NCBI GenBank assembly: GCA_003532715.1
Contig: DOEZ01000192.1
Location: 3,256 to 9,208 of the forward strand
DNA length: 5,953 bases
Direction: 5' to 3'
DNA from: Planctomycetaceae bacterium
GTDB taxonomy: Bacteria > Planctomycetota > Planctomycetia > Pirellulales > Thermoguttaceae
Shown here: piece after piece, positions 1-5,105 of the stretch
Numbering within the stretch: the first letter of the stretch is position 1
Layout: every line of letters starts with the position of its first letter
Notes under the pieces: model-generated
Database searches by the model: none
What the model was told of the DNA's origin: nothing
What the model saw: the letters and a program-made list of their open reading frames with translations, nothing else
Made by a program: the position numbers and the translations under genes

Positions 1-2033
1 GCCTCGATGGCCGCGTTCAGCGCCAAGAGGTTCGTCTGGCTGGCGATCTCGGAAATAACCTGAATTATTTCGGCAATCTGGGCGGAGCTGCTCTTGATCA
101 GTTCCATGGCCTCGACCGACTTGTGAACGGCTCGTCCGCCCTGTTCGGCCAGTTGGCTGGTCCGCCGGGCGACCCCGTCGGCCTCGTTGGCGTTTTCCTT
201 GATGCCGTTGATCGACTGCGCCAACTCCTCGATCGACGCGCTGATCTGGTCGACGCCCGAGCTTTGCGTCTGCGCGCCGTGGGCGAGTTGCTCAGCGCTC
301 TCGGCGATGATGCGCGAACCTTCGTTGAATTGGGCGGCGCTGTCGGTCACCTGGCTGATGATATTCGACAAATCGCCAAGCATCCGCTTGATTCCGGCCG
401 CGAGTTCGTCGACGGGTTCGTTTCCCTCGATGACGACCTCCTTCGTGAGGTCGCCATCGGCCGCCGCCGCGACGACTTCGAGCAGGCGATCGACCTTGCG
501 TCGCAGTATCTCGGCGGCCTCGCGTTCGGCCAGGGCAATCTCCTCGGCGCGTCGCTCCGATTCCTGCCGCTCGTCGAAAAACTGCTGAAGTCCGGAGGCC
601 AATTGGCCGAGGGCGTCGTCGCCGCCGATGCCGATCCGATCGGAGTAGTCGCGCCGTCCGACCAGATTGGCCACATGGAGGATGCGGCCGACCTTTTGCT
701 CGGCGTCCTGAACTTGTCTGCGTTCCATCTCGGCGCGTCGCAGCGCCTCCTCGGCTTGCTCGCCTTGAAGTTGTTTCTCTCGTTCGGCCGCCTCGCGAAC
801 TTCCATGAAGGCTTGCTTCGTCGCGTCGATCGACTGGTTGATTGCGGCGGCCATCTGACCGATTTCGTCGTCCGTGTGAACGTCGGTCTTGAGGTCATAG
901 TTCTGGTTGGCCAGGGCCACGACGCTGTTGACGCACTGGCGAATCGGACCGACAATCCGGTCCGCCAGCACCAGGGCGAGAATCACCACCACGACGGCCA
1001 GCCCGACGACCGTGTAGACGATCACCGTTCGAATAACGGCGATCGAGGCCAGCGCCTCGTCCTCGTCCATCTCGACGACCAGCACCCACTTCAAGCCCGG
1101 ATTGATGTCGACGGGCGTGAACGCCGCCAAGACCATGCCACCATGGTACGACTCCATGACATTGCCGCCCGCTTTGTCCTCGTCGAAGGCCTTCTGCGTG
1201 GCGTCCGTCATGCAGGTGATTCCCTTCGCGAACGAGGCGTCGACCGTATGCGACGGGCTTTGGTACGCCCGCGTCTCGTCCTTGGTGTCGAGGTACGAGT
1301 CGGATCGCATGAGGAAATCGGGCCCCACCAGGTACGTTTCTCCGGATTGTCCGAGGCCCGCGCGGACACTCATGATCCGCTCGACGGCCGGGCGCGATAT
1401 TCTCAACGCGACGACCCCGAGGATTTCGTCTCCTTCCTTGATTGGCGCGGCGACGAATTGCATCGGCCGATTGCCCGCGGCGGCATGAGGCGCGAGATCG
1501 GAGACGACGACGTCGCCCGATCTTGCCGCCTTCCAGACGTGAGTCAGCGGCGACGCCCCGTCACTCAAGGCCGTCCCAAAATCGGAATCTTTCTGGATCG
1601 AGAAGATGACTTGCCCGTTGTTTCCGCGGACGAAACACACGTCGGTGTAACGTCCCGATTCGGTATAGGCTTTGAGTGCGTCAATGACACCCTCGTGCGC
1701 GAGTCGATACGATTTGGGAGCTTCGTACTCTCCATCGCCCAGGCTCCTCGGCGGTTCGCTGCCGGCCATGTCCAAGGCCGCGTCCAGGTCGTTGAACGCC
1801 TGAACGACAAACGGATTGCTTCCCATCTGCTTGGCGTCGTCGGCGCATTGCCTGTAGAATCCCTCGACCTGCGATTTGCGTGTTTCGCAAATCGCGAGCA
1901 ACTTGCTCATCACCTCGTTGGAGACGCCCACTTTCGCCTTGGAGAGCGAAATCCAGCCAATGATAATCGTCGGACACAATCCGACCACGAGAAACGCGAG
2001 GCTGAGTTTTGTTCGCAGTTTCGTACTCCGCAT
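1..2033 (-). CDS. Methyl-accepting chemotaxis protein, dCache-like sensor with three HAMP-type units (C-terminus beyond window edge)
   Basis: This is a transmembrane chemoreceptor that should sense a ligand outside the cytoplasm and control a CheA/CheW kinase complex. The reading frame is open for 677 codons from ATG at 2033. An AAGGAA ribosome binding site lies just upstream. Seen: membrane segment 1 at about residues 12-30; a sensor of about 300 residues whose GETYLVGPDFLMRSDS stretch (231-246) is typical of double-Cache receptors; membrane segment 2 at about 334-357; a HAMP domain at 358-410 with DEIG at 389-392; a charged helical linker at 411-446 rich in Glu, Arg and Gln; HAMP-like units at about 447-495 and 512-562; then the signalling coil. 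Glu602 and Glu603 are candidate methylation sites. The hallmark hairpin tip SEIASQTNLLALNAAIEA is at 661-678, where the window ends, so the returning helix is not seen. The nearest neighbour, an epimerase gene, is divergent. The ligand is unknown; I do not see the WY-type amino-acid-binding signature. Confidence 0.95.
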   Translation of the reverse strand, partial: MRSTKLRTKLSLAFLVVGLCPTIIIGWISLSKAKVGVSNEVMSKLLAICETRKSQVEGFYRQCADDAKQMGSNPFVVQAFNDLDAALDMAGSEPPRSLGDGEYEAPKSYRLAHEGVIDALKAYTESGRYTDVCFVRGNNGQVIFSIQKDSDFGTALSDGASPLTHVWKAARSGDVVVSDLAPHAAAGNRPMQFVAAPIKEGDEILGVVALRISRPAVERIMSVRAGLGQSGETYLVGPDFLMRSDSYLDTKDETRAYQSPSHTVDASFAKGITCMTDATQKAFDEDKAGGNVMESYHGGMVLAAFTPVDINPGLKWVLVVEMDEDEALASIAVIRTVIVYTVVGLAVVVVILALVLADRIVGPIRQCVNSVVALANQNYDLKTDVHTDDEIGQMAAAINQSIDATKQAFMEVREAAEREKQLQGEQAEEALRRAEMERRQVQDAEQKVGRILHVANLVGRRDYSDRIGIGGDDALGQLASGLQQFFDERQESERRAEEIALAEREAAEILRRKVDRLLEVVAAAADGDLTKEVVIEGNEPVDELAAGIKRMLGDLSNIISQVTDSAAQFNEGSRIIAESAEQLAHGAQTQSSGVDQISASIEELAQSINGIKENANEADGVARRTSQLAEQGGRAVHKSVEAMELIKSSSAQIAEIIQVISEIASQTNLLALNAAIE

Positions 2034-2373
2034 AGCTATTTCCTTGCATTCAACTTCACGTTACGGTCGCAAACGACGCAATCCCCCACAAACCGGCAAT
2101 TGGCCACCAACTCGCCTCGCTCGTCGATCAGAGGATCAAGCTTCGAACAACACATCACTTGCGATAACTGTAAATAGCATACGGAGTAACGACGGGCGAC
2201 AGGGCAACCCGCCGAACCGAGCGACGCGGTGCGGCCCAGCGGAGTTCTATCATTTCTTCCAGATAGGGTGCATTGCGAGAGGCATATAGAGCCCCCTAAG
2301 GGAAGGGTATTGAGGGTAGGCAAGGCAGTCTGACGCGATTGAAAAGCGCGACGCTGGCGGGCTCCTTCGCGCC

Positions 2374-2391
2374 GGCGGCGAATCGGCCGCC
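2374..2391. repeat. Inverted repeat upstream of the epimerase promoter
   Basis: GGCGGC (2374-2379) and GCCGCC (2386-2391) are perfect inverted repeats around the 6-base spacer GAATCG. The dyad ends 25 bp before the proposed -10 hexamer of the epimerase gene, so it overlaps the place where a -35 region or an operator would be. No T-run follows, so it is not an intrinsic terminator in the plus direction. A role as an operator is only an inference, since short GC-rich dyads arise easily in this base composition. Confidence 0.35.
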
Positions 2392-2415
2392 TTACTCGTG
2401 GAACGCCGGACAGCC

Positions 2416-2424
2416 TGCTATACT
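2416..2424 (+). promoter_or_regulatory. Extended -10 promoter candidate for the epimerase gene
   Basis: TGCTATACT has the TGn extension plus TATACT, five of six matches to the sigma-70 consensus TATAAT. There is no good TTGACA at the usual distance upstream, as is acceptable for extended -10 promoters. Transcription would start near 2431 and give a leader of about 68 bases before the ATG at 2499. The same TGnTATA pattern appears before the other rightward gene of the window, which supports the reading. Confidence 0.5.
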
Positions 2425-2498
2425 GCCGGAATTACTTGGGTGGCGCGGCGTTCGCAACCGTCTCTGCGAGCCCCAACCGACAGAAAGGACGCTTCAGC

Positions 2499-3749
2499 AT
2501 GAAATTGCCCAAATACTCGATGGGCGTGGGAGATCGCTTTGCGCGTCAAGGCGAGGCTCAACTTCGCGCGATGGTGGCGGCGCGGGAGTCGGGCGTCTCC
2601 GTTGCCCCGGTCTGGAATAAGTCGAATCGCGAACACAAGATCGTGGGCACACGCCCCGAAAGCGTTCGCGCCGAGGCCGACGCGGCGGTCCGGTCGCTCG
2701 GGTGGACCGATCCCTATTATGTCGATGCCGATCATATCGGCCCGGCCCACGTGGACGAATTCGCCCAGGCTAGCGACTTCTTCACCATCGACGTGGCTGA
2801 AACGATCGGCCGGCCGGCGGACGCACGCGAGGTCGGGCTCTTCGTCGAAAAACATGTCAAATATGCGGGAACGCTGGAAATCCCCGGGCTTGCAGAGTCG
2901 CTCACGATCGATCGCGACATGATCGAAACCGTTGCCTCCCAGTTTCTTCGCGCCGTGCATGAGGCTCGCGACGTGTTTCACAAAATTGTCGCGGCAAAGG
3001 GCTCGGACGATTTCGTCACCGAAATGTCGATGGATGAAACCTCACGGCCTCAAACTCCCGTCGAACTTCTGTTCATCCTGGCCGCACTGGCCGATCAGCG
3101 AGTGCCGGTCCAGACGATCGCGCCGCGGTTCTCCGGCCGATTCAACAAGGGCGTTGACTATGTGGGCGACGTGAATCGGTTCGCCGAGGAGTTCGAGGCC
3201 GACCTGGCGATCCTCGCCTTCGCTCGCGAGGAGTTCGGTCTGCCCGCGAACCTCAAGCTTAGCGTTCACTCGGGCAGCGACAAGTTTTCGATCTATGGTC
3301 CGATCCGGCGGGCCCTGCGACGGTTCGATGCGGGCATCCACGTGAAAACGGCCGGCACGACCTGGCTCGAGGAGGTCATCGGGCTTGCCGCCGCCGGAGG
3401 CGATGGGCTGGAAACGGCGAAGCAGATCTATCGCGCCGCTCATGGCCGGCGCGACGAGCTTTGCGGGCCGTATGCTTCGGTCATCGACATCGACCCCGTC
3501 AAACTGCCGTCGCCCGGTGAGGTGGACGGGTGGGACGAGAATGCGTTCGTATCGGCCCTGCGCCACGATCGGGCGTGCGGTCAATACAACCCCCATCTAC
3601 GGCAACTGTTGCACGTTGGCTACAAGGTTGCGGCCGAGATGGGCGGGCGCTACCTCGACATGCTCGACAAACATGCCGACATCGTGGGCCGTAACGTCAC
3701 CGAGAATATCCTCGAACGGCACCTTCGGCCGCTCTTCTTGGATGATTGA
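2499..3749 (+). CDS. uxaE: Tagaturonate epimerase family protein (UxaE-like), short form
   Basis: The known enzyme of this family interconverts D-tagaturonate and D-fructuronate in the cytoplasm, in the hexuronate (galacturonate) catabolic route first described in Thermotoga; it is metal-dependent. The 416-residue product shows the family's landmarks in order: GDRF (11-14), VDADHI (75-80) followed by DFFTIDVAETIG (93-104), EMSMDE (175-180), RFNKGVDYVGD (214-224), LSVHSGSDKFSIYGP (254-268), HVKTAGTTWLE (281-291) and RQLLHVGYK (368-376). His79, Glu180, His257 and His281 are the likely metal or catalytic residues, by inference from conservation. The start at 2499 is chosen over an in-frame ATG at 2436 because AAAGGA lies 9 bases before it and the first 21 residues of the longer version look unlike the family. 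It lacks the roughly 90-residue N-terminal segment of the Thermotoga protein, so its true substrate could be another ketose or keto-acid. It stands alone, with no other uronate genes nearby. Confidence 0.88.
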   Translation: MKLPKYSMGVGDRFARQGEAQLRAMVAARESGVSVAPVWNKSNREHKIVGTRPESVRAEADAAVRSLGWTDPYYVDADHIGPAHVDEFAQASDFFTIDVAETIGRPADAREVGLFVEKHVKYAGTLEIPGLAESLTIDRDMIETVASQFLRAVHEARDVFHKIVAAKGSDDFVTEMSMDETSRPQTPVELLFILAALADQRVPVQTIAPRFSGRFNKGVDYVGDVNRFAEEFEADLAILAFAREEFGLPANLKLSVHSGSDKFSIYGPIRRALRRFDAGIHVKTAGTTWLEEVIGLAAAGGDGLETAKQIYRAAHGRRDELCGPYASVIDIDPVKLPSPGEVDGWDENAFVSALRHDRACGQYNPHLRQLLHVGYKVAAEMGGRYLDMLDKHADIVGRNVTENILERHLRPLFLDD

Positions 3750-3755
3750 GGCCGG

Positions 3756-3767
3756 AAATCGCGATTT
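3756..3767. repeat. 12-bp palindrome between convergent stop codons
   Basis: AAATCGCGATTT is a perfect palindrome placed inside the 20-bp gap between the epimerase stop (3749) and the stop of the opposing DUF1571 gene (3770). As RNA it could form only a 4-bp A/T stem with a CGCG loop, which is too weak for an ordinary terminator, though it would read the same in both directions. The position is suggestive of a shared 3' end, but the palindrome may be chance in a genome that is rich in CGATCG-type words. Confidence 0.25.
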
Positions 3768-3769
3768 GC

Positions 3770-4579
3770 TCATTCCCCAACCGGCTTGCCGAACTGGTAT
3801 TCCTTGTTGCGCGGATCGAAGTCGCGATCGGTCAGGCCCGGATTCAGCTTCAGATCGACATAGGTATACTGTTCCATCAGTTCCGGCTCGCCGCCTTCCT
3901 GTTCGGGCCAATCGTATGAAACGTAATGCACCGGCAACATCAACTCGCGGTCGATGAAGACTCGCGCCATGTGGTAGCGGAAATAGTCTCGTTTGACCGG
4001 ATGGGTTACCTGGACGACGATGCATGAACGTCCGTTGATCTTTGCTCCTTCCAGGTATTTGACCTCGCACTCACCGTAGGCGAGTTCCTCCAATCCGACC
4101 TCGACGAGGCGTTCGGTTAGGGTCTTGATGCCGATTTCGGTAAGCGGGTAGCGCCCCCAATGCATCGCCAGGCGACTGTCCGGCAGCAGCGTTGTGGTGA
4201 CGTGCGCCAGTCGCGATCCACCGCGACGCGCGATCATTTTGCCTTCGTTCCGCCCTTCGACATAGAGAACTTCGCGATCCTTGAGATCGCGAGGGGCCAG
4301 GTAGCGAAGGTAGACGGAAAACGGCGTCATGACCTTCCCGTTTTCGACACGCTGGTGGCGGAGTTTGACGAAGATGTAGTCGGGCTTGCGGAGCCGCCCG
4401 TCGATCCGCTCCTGTTTGACCAACGTACACGTGTAATCGCGAATTTCCGCGTCCAACGACGTGACTCGGTCTTGGGCATAGCGAACCAGCGGTGCGAGGG
4501 GGTGCTCGCCTTCGGCTGGACTTGTGTCAAGCGCGACGGTGAAAAGGAGCGCGCCAAGGAGGCCGACAGCGTGAATCAT
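3770..4579 (-). CDS. Secreted DUF1571 domain protein (planctomycete family)
   Basis: The product has 269 residues. Residues 1-24 form a signal peptide: a short start, the hydrophobic stretch AVGLLGALLFTVAL (4-17), then a polar region with a probable cut after about residue 23-24. The mature protein matches the DUF1571 family: DYTCTLVKQERIDGRL (48-63), YIFVKLRHQ (68-76) and FSVYLRYLAPRDLKDREVLY (87-106), followed by a Gly-rich turn and beta-rich C-terminal half ending in FDPRNKEYQFG (254-264). There is no lipobox cysteine at the cut site, so a soluble exported protein is expected. The pattern of alternating beta strands is reminiscent of LolA/LolB-like lipoprotein carriers; that is a structural inference, and the family's role is unknown. 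The start at 4579 is chosen over an in-frame ATG at 4648 because AGAGGAAGG lies 9 bases upstream and it places the signal peptide at the N-terminus. The leader carries two hairpins. Confidence 0.88.
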   Translation of the reverse strand: MIHAVGLLGALLFTVALDTSPAEGEHPLAPLVRYAQDRVTSLDAEIRDYTCTLVKQERIDGRLRKPDYIFVKLRHQRVENGKVMTPFSVYLRYLAPRDLKDREVLYVEGRNEGKMIARRGGSRLAHVTTTLLPDSRLAMHWGRYPLTEIGIKTLTERLVEVGLEELAYGECEVKYLEGAKINGRSCIVVQVTHPVKRDYFRYHMARVFIDRELMLPVHYVSYDWPEQEGGEPELMEQYTYVDLKLNPGLTDRDFDPRNKEYQFGKPVGE

Positions 4580-4624
4580 CTCAGGGTACCTTCCTCTGGG
4601 CCGTCCGTTCCTGCATGAGTCCGA

Positions 4625-4643
4625 CGAAAGCGAGACGCTTTCG
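4625..4643 (-). repeat. Perfect 8-bp inverted repeat in the DUF1571 leader
   Basis: CGAAAGCG (4625-4632) and CGCTTTCG (4636-4643) are exact inverted repeats around the 3-base spacer AGA. In the DUF1571 transcript this would be a tight, stable hairpin ending 45 bases before the start codon and 27 bases before the AGAGGAAGG ribosome binding site. No T-run follows on either strand, so it is not a terminator. It could be a regulator's operator or an mRNA-stabilising 5' hairpin. Confidence 0.5.
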
Positions 4644-4670
4644 AGCACACAAGCCGCGAGACGGGCACGA

Positions 4671-4686
4671 CCGCCGCGATCGGCGG
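4671..4686 (-). repeat. Second inverted repeat in the DUF1571 leader
   Basis: CCGCCG (4671-4676) and CGGCGG (4681-4686) are exact inverted repeats around the 4-base spacer CGAT. It lies 27 bp upstream (relative to DUF1571) of the 8-bp hairpin. If transcription begins at the weak GATAAC -10 (4701-4696), this hairpin would sit at the very 5' end of the message. All six pairs are G-C, so it would be stable. The function is not known. Confidence 0.4.
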
Positions 4687-4790
4687 CACGGATGAGTTAT
4701 CGGGACGAAAAGAAGCGTTTCTGAAAGTGTAGCTCATCATTCGCGGCCCTGCGGAACGGCAAACACGCACGGCGTTCGACCTACCCCGAT

Positions 4791-4799
4791 TGGTATAAC
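4791..4799 (+). promoter_or_regulatory. Upstream extended -10 candidate, plus strand
   Basis: TGGTATAAC carries the TGn extension and matches TATAAT in five of six bases. No convincing -35 is present; TTCGAC at 4775-4780 is too close. It lies 307 bp before the oxidoreductase start codon and could be a distal promoter for that gene or could drive a short non-coding transcript ending near the T-run at 4974-4979. Confidence 0.35.
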
Positions 4800-4832
4800 T
4801 TTGGCGTTTATTCGGTGGATTTTCAAACGGAA

Positions 4833-4856
4833 ACCCTTGCACATTGTGAGGGTGCA
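4833..4856. repeat. Overlapping short dyads (possible operator)
   Basis: Two inverted repeats interleave here: ACCCT (4833-4837) with AGGGT (4849-4853), and TGCAC (4838-4842) with GTGCA (4852-4856). The two pairings are mutually exclusive. The site lies about 40 bp downstream of the first extended -10, where a repressor site or an early-transcript structure could sit. Each arm is only 5 bp, so chance is a real alternative. Confidence 0.25.
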
Positions 4857-4959
4857 GCCGGCGTTGTATTCTTCGCGTTCCCGTCAACCAGACCATTGTC
4901 GCCCGCCACCCGTCAGGGGCGTCGGCTACGCTCACGAGGCTCGATAATTGGCCGAATGT

Positions 4960-4979
4960 CGGGGGGATGCCCGTTTTTT
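4960..4979 (+). terminator. Weak terminator-like site
   Basis: CGGG (4960-4963) can pair with CCCG (4970-4973) around a 6-base loop, and six T residues follow directly (4974-4979). The stem is only 4 bp, although all G-C, so termination would be inefficient at best. It lies between the two extended -10 candidates, about 170 bases after the expected start of transcription from the first. Confidence 0.25.
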
Positions 4980-5004
4980 GAGTTGGCAAGAACTGGGGGA
5001 AACC

Positions 5005-5013
5005 TGGTATAAT
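5005..5013 (+). promoter_or_regulatory. Extended -10 promoter of the oxidoreductase gene
   Basis: TGGTATAAT is a full consensus extended -10 (TGn plus TATAAT). A -35-like TTGGCA lies at 4983-4988, with a long 19-base spacer that the TGn element can compensate for. Transcription would begin near 5020 and give a leader of about 86 bases before the GTG start at 5106. This is the best promoter in the window. Confidence 0.65.
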
Positions 5014-5033
5014 GAAACGACATTCCGTGATCT

Positions 5034-5101
5034 GAGAGAGAGGGCGCCGGTCGCCCATTTCTTCTCTCCCACCCGCCAAACCCGCCAACCCGGAGGAGAA
5101 G
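5034..5101 (+). promoter_or_regulatory. Structured leader with possible alternative pairing that hides the ribosome binding site
   Basis: The upstream fold pairs 5034-5039 (GAGAGA) with 5063-5068 (TCTCTC), with a possible further G-U pair, and has an inner 5-bp stem GGGCG/CGCCC (5042-5046 with 5052-5056). The alternative fold pairs CTTCTCTCC (5061-5069) with the ribosome binding site region 5092-5101, giving nine pairs with one bulged G (5095). The two folds share 5063-5068, so they exclude each other. The arrangement resembles a translational switch or RNA thermometer, but no known riboswitch core is recognised, and purine/pyrimidine-rich sequence can give such pairings by chance. Confidence 0.3.
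5071..5088 (+). repeat. Tandem 9-base repeat before the ribosome binding site
   Basis: ACCCGCCAA occurs twice head to tail (5071-5079 and 5080-5088), ending 3 bases before GGAGGAGAA. It forms the unpaired spacer between the leader hairpin and the ribosome binding site. It may be a slippage duplication or an A/C-rich binding site for a protein; nothing in the sequence decides between these. Confidence 0.5.
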
Positions 5102-5105
5102 TTCC

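Larger units (their letters stand above)
2034..2498. other. Divergent intergenic region between chemoreceptor and epimerase genes
   Basis: This 465-bp stretch contains no protein-coding frame I can support. It must hold the promoters of both flanking genes. Visible items are an extended -10 for the rightward gene (2416-2424), a perfect 6-bp inverted repeat GGCGGC/GCCGCC with a 6-base loop at 2374-2391, and a weaker CTATC/GATAG dyad at 2247-2266. I could not find a convincing -35/-10 pair for the leftward chemoreceptor gene, and no FliA-type flagellar promoter is apparent. No tRNA, riboswitch core or terminator with a T-run was seen. Confidence 0.6.
4580..5105. other. Divergent intergenic region with leader hairpins and promoter candidates
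   Basis: This 526-bp stretch between the start codons of the DUF1571 gene and the oxidoreductase gene has no reading frame I accept as a gene. From left to right it holds the DUF1571 ribosome binding site (4589-4597), two perfect inverted repeats (4625-4643 and 4671-4686), an extended -10 on the plus strand (4791-4799), a pair of overlapping dyads (4833-4856), a terminator-like site (4960-4979), a second extended -10 (5005-5013), a leader hairpin (5034-5068), a 9-base tandem repeat (5071-5088) and the oxidoreductase ribosome binding site (5092-5100). The only weak -10 seen for the leftward gene is GATAAC at 4701-4696 (minus strand). Confidence 0.6.

Noticed and set aside
123..2177. A 684-codon open frame on the plus strand, antisense to the chemoreceptor
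   Set aside because: The opposite strand encodes a clear chemoreceptor through the whole stretch with all domain landmarks. The antisense product has no recognisable motif, is rich in Arg, Asp and Leu as expected from mirrored GC-rich codons, and has no ribosome binding site.
2176..2204. A possible minus-strand promoter for the chemoreceptor (TATGCT with a CCCTGT upstream)
   Set aside because: The -10 matches only in part and the -35 does not match; I could not separate it from chance.
2036..2323. A 95-codon minus-strand frame ending just before the chemoreceptor start
   Set aside because: It ends neatly before the next gene but has no ribosome binding site, many rare-looking residues (Cys-rich, mixed composition) and no family resemblance. 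Treated as non-coding leader.
2436..2498. A 21-residue N-terminal extension of the epimerase from an upstream ATG
   Set aside because: No ribosome binding site precedes it, and it would start only 12 bp after the proposed -10 hexamer, leaving almost no leader. The ATG at 2499 has AAAGGA at the right distance.
2418..2981. A 187-codon minus-strand frame over the start of the epimerase
   Set aside because: It lies antisense to conserved epimerase motifs, so it is a shadow of that gene.
4160..4618. A 152-codon plus-strand frame across the DUF1571 gene
   Set aside because: It is antisense to conserved DUF1571 motifs and the signal peptide, and has no motif of its own.
4580..4648. A 23-residue N-terminal extension of DUF1571 from an upstream ATG
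   Set aside because: It would put charged, Ser- and Arg-rich residues before the signal peptide and overlap the leader hairpin and ribosome binding site. The start at 4579 is far better.
4815..5012. A 65-codon plus-strand frame after the first extended -10
   Set aside because: It has no good ribosome binding site, no recognisable domain, and runs through the T-tract at 4974-4979 into the next promoter. Judged non-coding.
4576..5088. A 170-codon minus-strand frame covering the second intergenic region
   Set aside because: It overlaps the DUF1571 ribosome binding site and start, the hairpins and the promoter candidates. Its composition is irregular and no domain is visible.
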